DNA of 64,000 nt, taken from contig JARUPZ010000009.1 of NCBI GenBank assembly GCA_031213475.1, positions 6,481,601 through 6,545,600 of the forward strand. Reading direction: 5' to 3'. This document shows, in pieces, positions 1-12,460 of this stretch. Position 1 is the stretch's first letter. Every line of letters begins with the position of its first letter. The translations under genes were made by a program, and so were the position numbers. This DNA is from Nereocystis luetkeana. Taxonomy: Eukaryota > Sar > Phaeophyceae > Laminariales > Laminariaceae. Below the pieces are notes generated by a model, which was given only the letters and a program-made list of their open reading frames with translations, did no database searches and was not told the origin of the DNA.

Positions 1-1364
1 CAATCAAAAACAAAATGAGGGAATACCCTGGTATTCCGTTCAAATTAAAAACAACGAAGAGAACCCCCAGATATACTATAAAAAAGAACAATATATCTTG
101 GGGTACATATCCATGACCCCAGTGTACAGTAGTAGCCTATGTTGTTCCTCCAACCAGAACTACAGTAAAACTATGCTACCGGTCTCGGAGGGATACTGAA
201 GATATCCTGTCCATTATGTACCTGTGATAGCACGTATGAAAAATGTGCTGTCTACCGTAGATTATGTACGTACGTACCACAACAGTAGATGATCCATGGC
301 ACTACTCGTCATTGGGACTTTATTCTGTGCGTACGGGTGCACAGCAGTATATTATGCGTAAAAAGACAGCTGCTGCTGCTATCCTACTATAACTCAGATT
401 GGAAAACTGTCTGTTGTACAAAGAATGCGTAAATGTATACCAGATGATGTAAGTAAGTGTAATCGAGTAACGAATATGATGGTTACTGACAAGTATCATC
501 TCTAATACGGGTGTCCGAGTAGTACGATTAATGCTGATACTGTGCTACCGTGTGCTACAGTAACTACCGGCTGTGCTCGGCCCAGCTTCGGGCCCGTACC
601 TTTATTTTGGTATATATTCCTACGACAACTGGCCGTTCTACAGTAGGACTACTCTATGTAGAGTTAAAAGTTGTTGCTGGCTTTATGCACGGGCTGCGGG
701 TGGATAAGTACACAATACTCGTAGCTCGGCCTCGTTTACATCGACAGCTCTGGTGTAGCGCAAGAGCGCGGCCAGGAGCAACAATGCTCCCCGGCGTTAC
801 GTGATGGCTGCTGCTGCTGTGGCAATGAGCTCAATGAAACTGCCGTCGAAGGTGTGCAAGTTCGTGACCAACTCACATTTTTCACGAGCACCACCAGGTA
901 TCGATTTTCAGAAGAGCTCCTACGTTCGTTTGCGTGATATATGTACATTTGTAACGTCATTCACTGCTGTTTCAGGGTCTTTGGATGCTGCGCGACCTGC
1001 TGCTCGACCCATCCCCGATTGGGACCCATCCCCGAATGGGATGTTGGAGGTCAGCTCTGATAACACAACACACAGGTTTGTACCTCGACGATCGCCTTGG
1101 CGAGGGCTTCGACCTGATGCGTGCGGCATGGGGCGTCGCCGTGCCGAAGGAAGTTTGACTGTGGGTGTCTATAGAATGATTATGATCGGACAGACGGAAA
1201 GACAAGAGTCTTTGTGCAGAAAATATATCTGACCACAACAACTGCTCCCTACTTGTGAATTAGCATTCTTTGTTGTTCTTATACATAAAAAAACAGCTCC
1301 CAAATTTGCTCTGCACGTCCTGGATATCTGTCATTGACTCTGCTCTACTCCATCCGTGTCTCCT
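1..1364. other. intergenic, no gene recognised
   Basis: No reading frame here looks like protein and no RNA gene or repeat unit is evident. The sequence is rich in short acgtacgt-type runs and in tact/gtac palindromes. Open frames between 736 and 1241 overlap on both strands with no consistent composition, so I treat them as chance. Confidence 0.6.
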
Positions 1365-1470
1365 ATAACGGGGGACTCTAGAAATTATGACCTACATAAC
1401 ACACTAAACCTTCATATTTACTCATTTTGAACTACAATACTTGGTCTTGCCTACTATGATCCCCCGCAAT
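1365..1470. mobile_element. MITE-A copy 1 (degenerate)
   Basis: A ~106-bp unit starts with ataacgggggactctag and ends with ctatgatcccccgcaat. The two ends are imperfect inverted repeats (CGGGGGAC..TAG against CTA..ATCCCCCG). Length, TIR sequence and TA-rich flanks match the two better copies at 10034-10250. The interior is diverged and has no coding capacity. It is best read as an old non-autonomous DNA element, perhaps of the TA-targeting (Tc1/mariner-like) kind. The superfamily is an inference. Confidence 0.6.
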
Positions 1471-3179
1471 ATTATTATAGTTGATATATTCTCCATCTAG
1501 ATTCTGTACTACGTTCGATAGGTGTTTTCTGCCGACTTGTGTTCATATTGTACAGTGATCCGTAGATCCTATATTCGCTGCGGGTACTTTCGTCTCTGGT
1601 TCAAAACTACGTTCTTTTTCTACGGCTACAAAGTTAGGGATAGAATCTTACCCCTGTTGTGGGTACGGTCTACGTCCCTTCTGGCTGCGACTTTTACGTT
1701 TTACTTCAATTGTTTTCCTCTCGTTTCGCGCGAGGAATGTTAACAGTTGCTTCTTCTGTTTTCCTTTCTTTTAGTTTCATCTCCGTTCTTATGTCTTCTG
1801 TGTCTGCTGCCTCAGCGCCCCTGTCTTCCTTCCGCATTCCCTCCGGGCCATTTACTGTTTCCTGCCTCCCCTAATCTTGGTTCACATTTCGACTTCGCCC
1901 TTCGGTCGTCAATTCGTTGGATGAACTTGCTCTGGATCATAGTCGTTTACATCTGCCACGCCATGCTCGCTTTTTACTTGAGTGTGACTCGACAGTGTTC
2001 TCCCTCCCGTTACACTATATTTTCCTTGCTAATATATACGGTTCCATTTCGCCGAACTTGCGATAGAACTCAAACCCCGTCACGTCGTGTTGGCACTACT
2101 AGCACTAGACTCTGCCAACAACCATCCTTATTCCACCCAACCCGCCCCACCGTTTCTCTCACGATCGTTTCCGATAATACCTCCACTATATGTTCATATT
2201 CGTAGCCGGAGGAGATGAAGTTCCTGGGTTGTTACAATCTTAGATCTTGTATAGTGTCAGGTGTCCTCAAGTATTTTTAGCCCCCAGAGCCACACTCAAG
2301 AGAACCTCCAAAACGGGTTCTTAGCCTGGAGCATACATAGTTTAGTAACCTTGGCCCAAGAATCCCACGTTCGTGGAAGGCGATCTGCATGGTAACCGTC
2401 CTAGCGTCCCACGATGGTATCTTCGCTATTTTTGCCTCACTGCTGTCCCGGTTGCATTTCTACCGGCAGGAAAATTTAACGTTTACGGTTTTAGGGCGTC
2501 TTCCGTAACACAAAGCATTGCTCGCAAATCGAGATGACCCGAGTTTTGCATTTTCCGCCGTCTCTACGTCTCACGATGGGTAGCCATCCGAAACAATGCT
2601 TTTGGGTAGACCATAGGTATCGATATCTTGGCCAACGGACCCCCGACACATTGGATCGGCTTACTATGCTTCAAAATATCGAGATATATATGCACCGTTT
2701 CGTGTTCCTTCTCTTGGGTCATGTGATTGGTCACTTACTTATAAGGCTGTTGAATAATCCGTACAGTATGTCTTGACCTTACGTCATGCACTATTCACAC
2801 TTTCCTATTTGTCAGGTCATGGTCTGTTCACCTCATGTCAGGAAATTTAGGATCATTGTCAGCACTGATTTCATCGTAATAGGCAACGCTGTACGAGTGT
2901 CTCACCACAAGCCCCAATCTTCGTGCCAATTGAACATGTCGAGGATTTCATGCTGCATCTATATGTGAGCATGCGAGGTAGTCCACCTTCATGTTAGGTT
3001 CGGGTTTATGCTCCATGCCGGTACAGCAGATAGATGCTACAGTATAGGAACAATATGTACTTTTATTGATTATATATCTGGTTTGTGTTTTACCCGAGGG
3101 GGAGGAGAAAACAGCAACGACATGGAAGTTAACGTACAGAGAAACCGTGTGTATGCTGCTGTACATAGACTACCCGCCA
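1471..3179. other. intergenic, no gene recognised
   Basis: Nothing recognisable. A pyrimidine-rich stretch (about 1690-1880) opens long frames on the plus strand that read as Ser/Phe/Leu/Pro-rich chance translation. No splice-consistent gene structure can be supported. Confidence 0.55.
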
Positions 3180-4230
3180 CATGTTCCCGGTATTTCCATG
3201 GGCCTTCCGTGGGCTGTCCACGGACGTTCCGTGGCCTGTCCGTAGTATGTCCGCGGGCCGCCCATGGGGCGTTTGTTACCTGCCCATGGATTACCCATCG
3301 GGTGTCCGTGAGGAGTTCTGAGAGGTGTCCAAGGGCTATCGGTCGGATGTCAGTCGGCTGCGCGCAGGCTGTCCACTCTGAACACCGTAGGACGCGGACG
3401 GCCTACAGCATGACCATGGCTGTCTGTGGGTTTCCTTCGGGTTGTCCACGGGCTTTGCGTGACCTGTCTATAGTGTTCTGGCTGGTTTTACGGGGGCGTT
3501 ATCTGTGATGTCCGACGCGTTTTACGATAGAGGTGGCGTATTTCCGCTAAAATAGGTTCTGGATGACGTGGCTCCCTAATCCAAAATTCACGCAATGCTA
3601 ATCTTGGTACGTACCACGGTTTTGTATACTTGCGCCAAGATATTCTGTAGGAGGACGCATTTTCATTTGTGCCGGAGAATTGTTCGCGTGAGGTATGGGG
3701 CTTCTTGATGGAAGAGCAGATAACATTAAAGGTGACGCTCTATCCCAGAACGCCTCGTGCGCGCACTACCTACTTGCCGTGCGTGAAACATCTATGGGCT
3801 TCCCAGAGGCTGTCTTTCAACGTTTCACGGGCCATCCGCGGGCTGCCGATGATATGCCCACCGGCTATATATGGTGTTTGCACGGTGTACTCAAAATATG
3901 TCAGTGGGGTTCCCGCTAGCTGTCCACAACCTGTCGGTGGGCTGCTCATGAAGAGGCCGACGGCAAACCATGAACAGTGCGTGGGATACCAACGGGAGTT
4001 TCGTTGATTTGCCGCAGGCTTTTTGTCGGCTGTCGGTGGAGTTCCCGCTGGTTGTCGGCGAGCGTTTATGTGGGTGCTCATGGACTACAATCGAGCTCTC
4101 TCCCGTGGGCCACATGAGCGCTTCCCGATGACAGTCTGTGTACTGTCCACGGGCTATGCGCAGGCTGCGAATGACATGTGTCACGGGGTAGCCAGGGGAT
4201 ACCCGTGGCCTGTCTTGAGCACTCAATTGT
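3180..4230. repeat. degenerate ~33-bp minisatellite
   Basis: Imperfect tandem units built on a core like tgtccgtgggctgtccacgg recur through this stretch. In the plus frame open at 3008-3508 the period is about 11 residues: variants of GCPRTFRGLSV follow one another (VGCPRTFRGLS, VVCPRAAHGAF, VTCPWITHRVS). Related units continue at 3840-4210 (for example cgcgggctgccgat, ctgtccacaacctgtcggtgggc). The array is interrupted near 3515-3660 by sequence resembling MITE-B. Units are much diverged, so the array is old. No protein function is implied. Confidence 0.6.
3515..3610. mobile_element. MITE-B fragment (degenerate)
   Basis: The stretch beginning cgttttacgatagaggtgg and running through tttccgctaaaataggttctgg matches the start of the better copy at 42532 (cgttctacggtagaggtag, then cccgcaattttgtttctg). 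Only about the first 60-90 bp align by eye and I cannot find the matching far end. It sits inside the 33-bp minisatellite, as the other copies sit in or beside the 41.9-45.3 kb satellite. Confidence 0.4.
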
Positions 4231-5639
4231 ACCGCTATATTATGGCGCTGTTGTTGGTCAGTGTTGAACTCGTTCAGTCCAAGTAGTGCATGCCCATACT
4301 TTTACCGGATCGACGGTTAACGTACTGTCGGGAGATCGCAAGCTGCGAAAAACAACATTTAACTCTTAAGTGTATGGCTGCTTCAGGAACAACGGTGGCC
4401 TTAACGCCGCAGCAAACGCCTGGATCACTCACACTGAGGTCATCACCACTTCGTTGGTCGAGGAAGGTGGTCGTAGCACGAGCCTCCAACGGAGTATCGT
4501 CACCCGTATCAGCGTGGTCTCCTTCTGCGTTGTTCTCGTTTGATTGCGTTGGGTCAAGGGACCACTTGCCGGCCTCGCCGACATCAGCTGTTTCTTGGTT
4601 GATGCTTGCAATAGCGACCATGATGGCCTGCATGCAAAAAAACAGTTTCAGGTCAGACATGCTCGTAATATCTGAACGGAGCAGGCCGGCAATTCAATGC
4701 CACTGTGCACCGACATTGGTGACACGAACAAATTAAAACGTTAGATCACCACACTTTCTAACATCTACGCTGAGAACACCAAAAATATCCGAAAACGGTA
4801 TTTTTTGTGACAACGCTTTGAACTGCATACAACAGCTCGTCCAGACGCCTACCCATTCGGATCTACCCCAGTCCAAACAAAGGTTGGACCCTCAAACGCC
4901 TTATACAAGGAACACTGTACCACGCGGTACTCACCAGGATCACTATTAGCGCGCGCGAGCATATCCACATGTTCCCGGATGATTGCCGAACAATGCCACC
5001 GGATCTGTCGTCTGCCAATCGTCCTGCTTAGCAATGAAGTAGCGCGGGGAGGGCGGGTCTGTATGCTTGCGATATGGGTTATCGACGTCGCGAGAATAGT
5101 TTGCAGCTTTCACCTATGGAACCAATGACAAGTTTCAGTCGTTGTTTCGTTTGTCCGAGGTGGCTCACAATATCTGTGACCATGCTCACACTTTTCATGC
5201 TTCCTGTTCTGGGAACAGCCCCACCCCCCCCCTCCCGTACTGTATCCTGTACACAGATGTCACCACCCCCGTGACAATTCATACTGCCTCAACAAAATAC
5301 TATTCACCGGGGTAAACAGTGGTCGGCGTTGAGTTGTACGCCCTACTGGTGGTTGGTATTGTTGTCCAAACTCGACGGCGTCGCTCAGGGTCGAAACAGG
5401 CCGGTTTCTCACACGCACACACGTGCTTTGAGGTCCACCAAAAATCGCTGGTTGAGTATGTGCGTTTGCCGCCGATGTCGAAAACCAATGCAGATTGCGT
5501 TCGCAGTATTAGAATGGGGGCTACTGCAGAGGGCCCTCATGTTTCCAGGCTATTTTAACGGTATTGCCCCCACTTTACGGCCGTATAAGACCTTACTGCC
5601 GATCCTACTGGAGTACATTCTAAGTGTTTCGTCTGGTAA
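4231..5639. other. intergenic, no gene recognised
   Basis: Overlapping open frames of 60-150 codons occur on both strands around 4274-4736 and 5074-5700. None shows a domain, a coherent composition or support from a second copy. There is a short C run near 5220. No RNA gene seen. Confidence 0.5.
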
Positions 5640-5905
5640 TTGGGAGATATTTTTAGAAATTGGGAACCGAATGACGAAAATTTGCACATTATTGATATAG
5701 TGAGATAGAGCGTTATGGCTCATATTCTTTGGCTGAGTACGTATCCCAGCAGCTGATGTTTAGTTGATCGCGCTCGGGGGAGTACCAAGTGGATTCCGCA
5801 CGGAAGGGTGCTGGCAGACTGGTAGAACACGTGAAAAGAGAGGTCTGTTGTTTACAGCTGGACAGCGGTCGCGAGCTTGACCAGGTAGTTCGTGAATTAT
5901 GATAC
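5640..5905. repeat. dispersed repeat pair R1, copy 1
   Basis: This block is a diverged copy of 7081-7355. Shared landmarks in the same order are tagggaaccga (gggaaccgaatg here), gcgttatgg/gcgttacgg, ttggctgagtacgtat/ttggctaagtacgtat, gtggattccgcacgg/gtggattccgtacgg, gactggtagaa, and ggtagttcgtgaatt/ggtagttcgagaatt. Minus-strand translations of the two copies are also similar, but indels change frame, so I do not call a gene. The parent element is unknown. Confidence 0.6.
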
Positions 5906-6879
5906 CGTGGTATGTCGCTAGGCGGCGAATAATGTAAAAGCAACTTCGGAAGTGGAGTGGAGGTGGAGTGTTTGAGACGTGGCACAGAGAGCCAGCGCGG
6001 AAGTGGGGGCATCGTGCATCGCTTCGACGGGTATGTTGTTATAATATGCAGAAACGGCTAGTAATCTGAATCATTAACCCTTACCCTTACCGGCCGAGGG
6101 CTTGTGCGTCTTGTAATGGATTTATCAGGTCGTATTTCCCGACCCTAAGAAAGAACAAAAAACAAGCGAGGGAATAGCAACGATTGAACGACCTGATCGA
6201 GCACGTCCAAAAAATGACAACGCGGCAACGAGGTCCTCGGGCCATCTTGAGCCAAATATTCGCTAGATCAGATGAGGAATTTGCTGATGGTTGAGGTGTG
6301 GTGAACCCAGCACATTGTATCACGCGAATTGATGCTTCGCTCGTTTCAGGCAACAATCAGTTCAGGCGTCTTTAATGGAGTTATGCCGATCGTGTTGAGC
6401 AGCGATTTCGCGGCCACAAAGGAGACAAGGTACAAGAGGGTAGCGTTGTTGTACGTACACCGAACGAGGTTCGGGGTCCGCGTTCTGAGGTTGGTAAGGG
6501 TGGCGGAGACATTGATCCCGTGATAGCACTGCTGTTATGCCATGCAGCGTTACCTGAACTTTAGCCACTTTCCTCATACCGTTCAGGAGGGGAGGTACGT
6601 GGGTGGTAATATGGTTGGACGCGGAAAGCGCTACTCGCGGCGAAACCCCAAATATTGCGCCTTCCACTCGTTGAGGATAGGAAGTGCCTCGACGCTCGCG
6701 GCTGGAGGTCACGTATCCGAACGAGTCATACAGCGAGCAGGAAGGTGCAAAGCAGACGCAAAAAAGCTATGCACCCGAAAAAATGCGGACAATGCGGACA
6801 AGCGTATCGTACATTTGTGACTGGCAATGATTTGCAAAGACAGGCAGGCCCAGAAACAGCGTGGGCCAAAGAGTAGAAA

Positions 6880-7030
6880 TCTCGGAGTAATCTAGGTTGG
6901 TTGGGGTAGTACAAGAGTGTTGGACTATCGGGTGTCTCAGTCTTCGGAGCACTCGTAGAGTAGACCCCAGGCAGTTTAGGGAGGGAAATGAGTTTACGAG
7001 TAAAGCAATGTGGGCCTGACACAGAGTTAG
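6880..7030. repeat. dispersed repeat pair R2, copy 1
   Basis: This block resembles 7505-7655. Common order: gtacaagagtgttgga/gtacaatggtgttgga, a gtcag/gtctcag segment, agtagaaccc-like text followed by aggcagt, an aggga(aa)tg segment, gacgag/acgag, atgtgggcatgac/atgtgggcctgac and agagctgg/agagttag. Together with R1 it suggests a complex repeat present twice between 5.6 and 7.7 kb, broken by insertions. No coding function assigned. Confidence 0.5.
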
Positions 7031-7080
7031 TTGAAGAATACATCGCAATTCGAAAGATGTATACAACAAAGGAAAACAAC

Positions 7081-7355
7081 TATTTGAAATAGGGAACCGA
7101 TATGATATATACTTCAGTTCGTTGTTGTACCAAGACTAAGGCGTTACGGTTGATAGTATTTGGCTAAGTACGTATTGGTAGAACGTAGGCCCTTTGACAG
7201 CCGGAGCTGCGGTTTGGTAGATCTCGCTTGTAGGAGTACAGCGTGGATTCCGTACGGAACGGCGTTCTCGGACTGGTAGAATACGCGAACAGACAAGGGT
7301 ATTGCTTGCAGCTGAACGGCGGTCGCTCGCTGGGCAAGGTAGTTCGAGAATTCTC
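7081..7355. repeat. dispersed repeat pair R1, copy 2
   Basis: Second copy of the block at 5640-5905, in the same orientation and with the same landmark order. It lies directly between the two R2 copies, so the region may be a tandemly rearranged older element. Confidence 0.6.
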
Positions 7356-7504
7356 TTGGCCTCCCACCCTTATATCGTTCGATGGTGAGGGGATGGAGAT
7401 ATTTACGAGGATTAAGATAGTATTATTCTCGGTAGTTTTCGTACAACCGAGTGTATATCTACCTTACTTTGTGTTATTTTGTTTGGTGGCATGCGGGGGA
7501 TAAT

Positions 7505-7655
7505 ACTATGGTATATGTGTTTCTTGGGAGGAGTACAATGGTGTTGGATCATGGGGAATGTCAGTCATGCGAAACATCGTGCAGTAGAACCCAGGCAGTG
7601 AAAAGAGGGAGATGTGTTGACGAGAAAAGATATGTGGGCATGACGTAGAGCTGGA
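7505..7655. repeat. dispersed repeat pair R2, copy 2
   Basis: Second, diverged copy of 6880-7030 in the same orientation. It contains cagtagaacccaggcagt and atgtgggcatgacgtagag, which match the first copy's landmarks. Confidence 0.5.
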
Positions 7656-10033
7656 AAATGCAGTAGATATGTCATCCAGCTGCTTTGCTTCCCAAGCGAC
7701 AGGAAATAAATGATGAAAAAAACACAACTCCAAAATGTGATGGAACAAAGAGAATGTTGTTTTTTGGTTCAAACCCCATTGGTAGTCTCCGTCAGATACG
7801 TCCTCGTATCACGGTGAAACGCGCAAACGCGCCGACTCTACAACGGAGTCTTGAGCGATTTACCGTGATTTGAGCTTGAGCTTCAATATACGTACCAAGC
7901 AGAATTCCCGTTCGGCATCTTGTAACTTCGGATCGCGGTCGTGGCCGTCTGAACTGTCTGTTGACGCGGCCCGTTGCTGGTGGTGTATCGATCCTCGTGA
8001 AATAGTGTATGTATGCGCTGTTTGTTGGCTGGATTACTAAATGGTTATACTTGTGTGTGTCGAGTGGATTCGCAGTCTGGAGGCGTGAGGGTATTAAACG
8101 CGACAGTCTTAGCTTTCTCTTGGAAATCGTGGAAAGTCGGTCGTGGGCACCTCATGCCGTTTATTCTACGTTCTAAAACCAATTTTCAGCCCATTCTCTG
8201 CTGTCGCAAACTGTCGCCTCTTGGACTGAGCGGCAGCCAAGGCCAAAAGGGCGGGTGCCACTAAACATTTCAACGTAGAGCGTTCTGGCACCATATATAT
8301 CTGCAAAGATGTCTGATCAAGGTTAGTCACGCAGGCCAGCTGAGCGGAGCGTCCAATGGTCGCAGGATACGACGTTGAACACAGTTTTCAAGACACCAGG
8401 ACGAAGACGAGAGGAGAGAGTATAGCTGGAATGCACTGCATGCGCTACGCAGTGTCGGGAGAACGGACTGATGTCCCACGCTCTTAAGCCAATATCTGCC
8501 ATAACTATAGGATTTTCTCGATTGTGGTAACGAAACGCTGAGATTGAGAAAACACATTGTCTAAAAGGGGGGACCATCACGCGATCAACGTGTAATGTAT
8601 GAGAATACGGAATTGGGGACGGGAGCAGACGCTCCTTCTCGTACGGGCCCAGAACGTGCGGACCAGACCAACACCTGCCGTTCGTGAAACCTATGAAAAT
8701 TACAACGATATCAGAGGTGCTGTAAGAGTTGTGGTATCACAGGAGCAGCCTAACGTGGCTCGGAAGCGGGGCCTAAGTCCCGGTGTTCGAAACCTGGTGG
8801 CACGAATGTCAGAAGAAAGTCACACCATGTGTGAAAACTAATATTCCCAGTTGCGCGATGTCAAGGTCAAATTTCACGACGTGCGCTCTGGTTCTCGCGC
8901 ATATTGATGTTTCATCAATGGGGCCTACAGGTTGTGGTGAAAAGTTTGTTGGTACTTTTCACATTCCGAGACGGGGCGGAGTAGCACGGCTGCGCGAGGT
9001 ATTCGGCAGCAGAAGCAAAGGTACGGCATGTTTCGGTGGAACGGAGGAGAGTAGACCGGATGGTCTGTACCACCTCGACAATACATGACATAGATGCGCC
9101 ATGTCCGGCTACCAGGGGCGGGGTTCACGTGCGACTGCCGAGAAAAAGTTCGTGTTGTTGTGTGGATATGCTGAGACCACTTCGCCAAGTAAGTGTGATG
9201 GGCGCAGGAGACGTAGTAGTGTTGCAGGCAAACGTCAGCCCCGAGGCAGTCAGTGAAAGTATTAAAAATCCCCCCCGCGGAGTTGTTCAGCGCTGGTAGA
9301 CCAAAAAACAAATCTGCCGTTCATACTAGGATGACGACCTTGATGCCTTCATCGCGGAAGCCGACGTGGCCTTCCTTGTGGCGGAAAACCCTGGAGGGAC
9401 AGGGATTTGGAGGCTTTCGTCGCCAGGTTAGAGGGAACGAGACGCCGTTGTGGATAGGAGGGTATGGAATGACTACCCTAGGAATTACACGGGTTATAGA
9501 GGGTCACAAAAGATACTCCGCATCGCAATGTTTCAATTTTTTTGGGTACTCCACGCACAGCACGAACATCAAACTACATGGAGCTTTACCGTAATGCCGT
9601 AGACTGGTCTTATATACCTGTGGCACGAGTGCGCTTGAACAAAGGGCGATGCTCACTGTGATATCGTACAGAGTAGAACCCCTAGGCCCCGGGTGAAATC
9701 GGGTACGACGAAGACGGACTACATGCGGAAAGCCTGGCGCGGTTGGTGTCGGCTGCGCATTTCAACGATATCGCAGACAATTTTTGTGGAGTCCCTCGCA
9801 ACACAGTGCTCACGCGGCTACTCTTCTTACCACTACATAAACAGGCACCAAGCAAGGCCGGACCACGAAGGTCAACTACTATCAACGATATCACGATCGT
9901 AGGTCCTAAGGTGGTTGTTCCATATATCTCGCGTCTTGTTGGGACAGAGGACCTTGGTCATAACCAAACAAGGAGAGCCGGGATCAGGGATCGCGTTAGT
10001 TTGAAAATACTGATGCTGACATCGCCATTGACT
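7656..10033. other. intergenic, no gene recognised
   Basis: No domain, RNA gene or clear repeat. Open frames at 8599-8841, 8783-9088, 8925-9311 and 9743-10054 overlap antisense frames and give no recognisable protein. A tRNA T-arm-like string near 8777 was considered and dropped. Confidence 0.5.
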
Positions 10034-10140
10034 ATTACGGGGGACCATAGTTAATAGGACCAAATATTGTTAGTAAAAATGGTCAAATATATAGGTTTTT
10101 ATGTACACCACAGGTCCTATTAACTATGGTCCCCCGTAAT
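10034..10140. mobile_element. MITE-A copy 2
   Basis: A 107-bp element with near-perfect terminal inverted repeats of about 26 bp: the left end attacgggggaccatagtt pairs with the right end aactatggtcccccgtaat, and the match continues inward (aataggacc/ggtcctatt). The AT-rich interior has no coding potential. Outermost bases are TTA/TAA, compatible with TA target duplication. It abuts copy 3 directly. Confidence 0.85.
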
Positions 10141-10250
10141 ATTACGGGGGGCCATAGTTAGTAGGACCAAATATTGTTAGAAAAAATGGCCAAACATACA
10201 AGTTTTTGTGTATACCATAATAGGTCCTATTGACTATGTTCCCCCGTAGT
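10141..10250. mobile_element. MITE-A copy 3, tandem with copy 2
   Basis: A second 110-bp unit, same orientation and same internal order (accaaatattgttag, aaaatggccaaa, gtttttgtgtatacca) as copy 2. TIRs are slightly more diverged (ggggggccatagttagtagg against cctattgactatgttccccc). The two copies share one AT-rich junction, taatatta, as expected if one inserted at the edge of the other or if they arose by unequal exchange. Confidence 0.85.
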
Positions 10251-11202
10251 AGCAATCGGTAACGGCAGAATAACCGGTTGTGCTCGTTTTTTGCACAGAC
10301 CAGGTAGACCGGAACAGTTTTCAGTATGGATTGTGTGTTCCTAGCACATTGAGTTGGTGTCCACAACGGAATATCACATGTACTTGCGTGTGTCTACGAC
10401 TTTGCCATCCGAGGTCTAACACACGAGCTGAAACATATTGTAAATGGGTTGGCCATGATGATGTGATGACGGAACAGCGAAAACGGGTACGTAGATACCC
10501 GAAGATGCTGTGGGAGACACGGGTCTATTTGGCCTTTCTTTCCTGGTATTGGTTTGCTACGGTACCTTAGTTACCGTTTCATGTATTCGGCAGTTGTCTC
10601 TTTATTCTTTCGCGTGCAAAATGTAACACAATCAATAGTAGTGTTTCCTTTTCACCCTGTATCATGCGGCCGGGTTACCTCTGCCATCGTGCGGGCCTCG
10701 ATGTGGCAAAAAAAAAAAAAAATGAGATAATATGTCCCGTCATCGCTGTGAATCTGAAAGATGCCTGTTTGTTTGATCTATTGATGTATCACAAGAAGAG
10801 TGGTATTGAGTAGGCATGATGTGGGTGGAGGTTTAAGCACTATTCGAAAGCGTGTTCGGGTTGTATGCCGGGTGTGCGTATCCGTCTAAGCTCTCGAGTC
10901 GAGACCATTTGGTCGACCGATCACCCTTGTCCCTCTATGTTTCCTGTAGGCATTTATTTGTTTATGGTGCATTAAGCTAAAGGTGCCCACGAAAATCGAA
11001 GTACAGCACACAATCGCCGGCAACCACGGAGATCTTTGATCTTTGAATACCATACCTGTTTCGGGGTTATCTACGGCAAATGTTGCCATGATTTATGCGG
11101 TAGTCGAGACAGGAATCGCTCTATAGCAGACGAATTCGTGCTGTTCATAATTACATATTTTGGGGCAATACGTAGCTTTAACTCTCCTGGACCTGAAAAA
11201 AA
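10251..11202. other. intergenic, no gene recognised
   Basis: Unassigned sequence. It includes a 15-base A run at about 10708-10722. No reading frame is convincing. Confidence 0.5.
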
Positions 11203-11382
11203 GGCGCCACGACCAGGGTACGATATCCCATTGTTTGCCGTCGTGGGCGTGGGTACTACTCAAGTTCTCCTCTCGTAGATTAGAGCGTTTTATCGCCTCC
11301 GTCGTCGTCGCGGAAGCGGCCTAGAATTACACCAGACTCCACCGGGGGTGTTTCCCCACCATGAGCATGCTGCGAGTATATA

Positions 11383-11830
11383 AATGGCGATCGTTGATAT
11401 TCGTGTGGTAGTAAGGTTCGATTGCTTCTTTTTTTACTGCATATCCGCGAGTCTTCACTCTGACAGCACTCCAGATAGCAGGCAGGTGTGTTCCTCTTTC
11501 GTTTTCACGACTACCGTGCGTTTCGTAGGGTGCAGGCAGCACTTCAGACAGCATCCGCTGTAGTCAGCAGCCACGAGTTGGTTAGTGGTGGGAACGGGGG
11601 TACTCTATGTTGTAGTTGAGAGGATATACCCGCGGCCATGTTAGTTCAGTTTTGCACATTGGTTTTATCTTGCGTGCGCTTTTTTCGTCTCGTGTATTTT
11701 GAGGCAGCCGAATTTTCGATTTTTTTCGTTTTTCGGATCTTCCTAGGGCTCCAGCACCTTTGTGCGACCACGGTCTCCTTCGTCAGAGATTTAATGTGAG
11801 AACAACAACAACAACAACAACAACAACAAC
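11383..11830 (+). mobile_element. module M copy 1, ends in (AAC)10
   Basis: About 450 bp beginning atggcgatcgttgatattcg and ending in ten AAC triplets (11801-11830). Copies 2 and 3 lie at 13099-13545 and 15620-16065. In unit 2 the flanks of this copy are joined directly (gagtatata then cgtgtacatc), so this copy reads as an insertion relative to that empty site. The AAC tail suggests a retrotransposed 3' end. The alternative is an LTR, because copies 2 and 3 are preceded by purine tracts and the module starts with TG. Module M carries no convincing coding sequence. Confidence 0.65.
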
Positions 11831-12281
11831 GTGTACATCAAGGCTGGTCAACTCATAAATTCCAAATTGAAACCAAACCAATTGCACGTAAAAAGCCCCA
11901 AACGAAGTTTTAGTAATAAGCTATGAAAAATAGAAAAAATGGAATATGCGTAGTAAGCAGGCAGATAATATGCAGGCAGTAGTTGATACCTCAGGTCCTG
12001 GTACTCAACTTTGCAAGCTGCGTATTTGTAATGTTTACTCGCCGAGGTTTCGCTTCTATACAAACGAAAAGAGTGCGTACGGCCTGCAACATGCCCGTCC
12101 TCATTCTTGTATGCGTGTCGTATTTGCTTAGGACTCATGATACCCCGTGCAACACAACAATGAAAGAACTATAAATGACGAAAACACCGCGAAAAATATG
12201 CATGCTATCCGTGACATGTAGTAGCACCAAAACGATCGATTAGTTGCATGGTGACACGGTTGGAAAGCGATGCTGCATCCC

Positions 12282-12358
12282 GCCGGTAGCGCAGTTGATA
12301 GTCGGCTCTCGTCTCTGCGCGGCCTTATAAAGTTCCCTGGCAAGGGCTCAGACCTGCA
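12282..12358 (+). repeat. tRNA-like segment (possible SINE head), copy 1
   Basis: The string ggtagcgcagttgatag fits an RNA polymerase III A box, and about 55 bases on there is a weak B-box-like aagggctcagacc. Anticodon and acceptor arms do not pair convincingly, so a functional tRNA is unlikely. It is duplicated with block B at 14526-14603. Confidence 0.35.
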
Positions 12359-12460
12359 CAAAAAGAGAAGCGCGCCCGGCGAGAATCTCTCCGCCGATCC
12401 GTACTCTCACCCTATAGCAGTTGCAGCAGAAACAACAGCATCACCAGCAGCAGCAGAAGT

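Noticed and set aside
736..1241. Overlapping open frames of 70-140 codons on both strands
   Set aside because: No domain, no coherent composition and mutual antisense overlap. Treated as chance frames.
8770..8805. T-arm-like ggtgttcgaaacctgg suggesting a tRNA
   Set aside because: No A box, anticodon arm or acceptor stem can be found at the right spacing.
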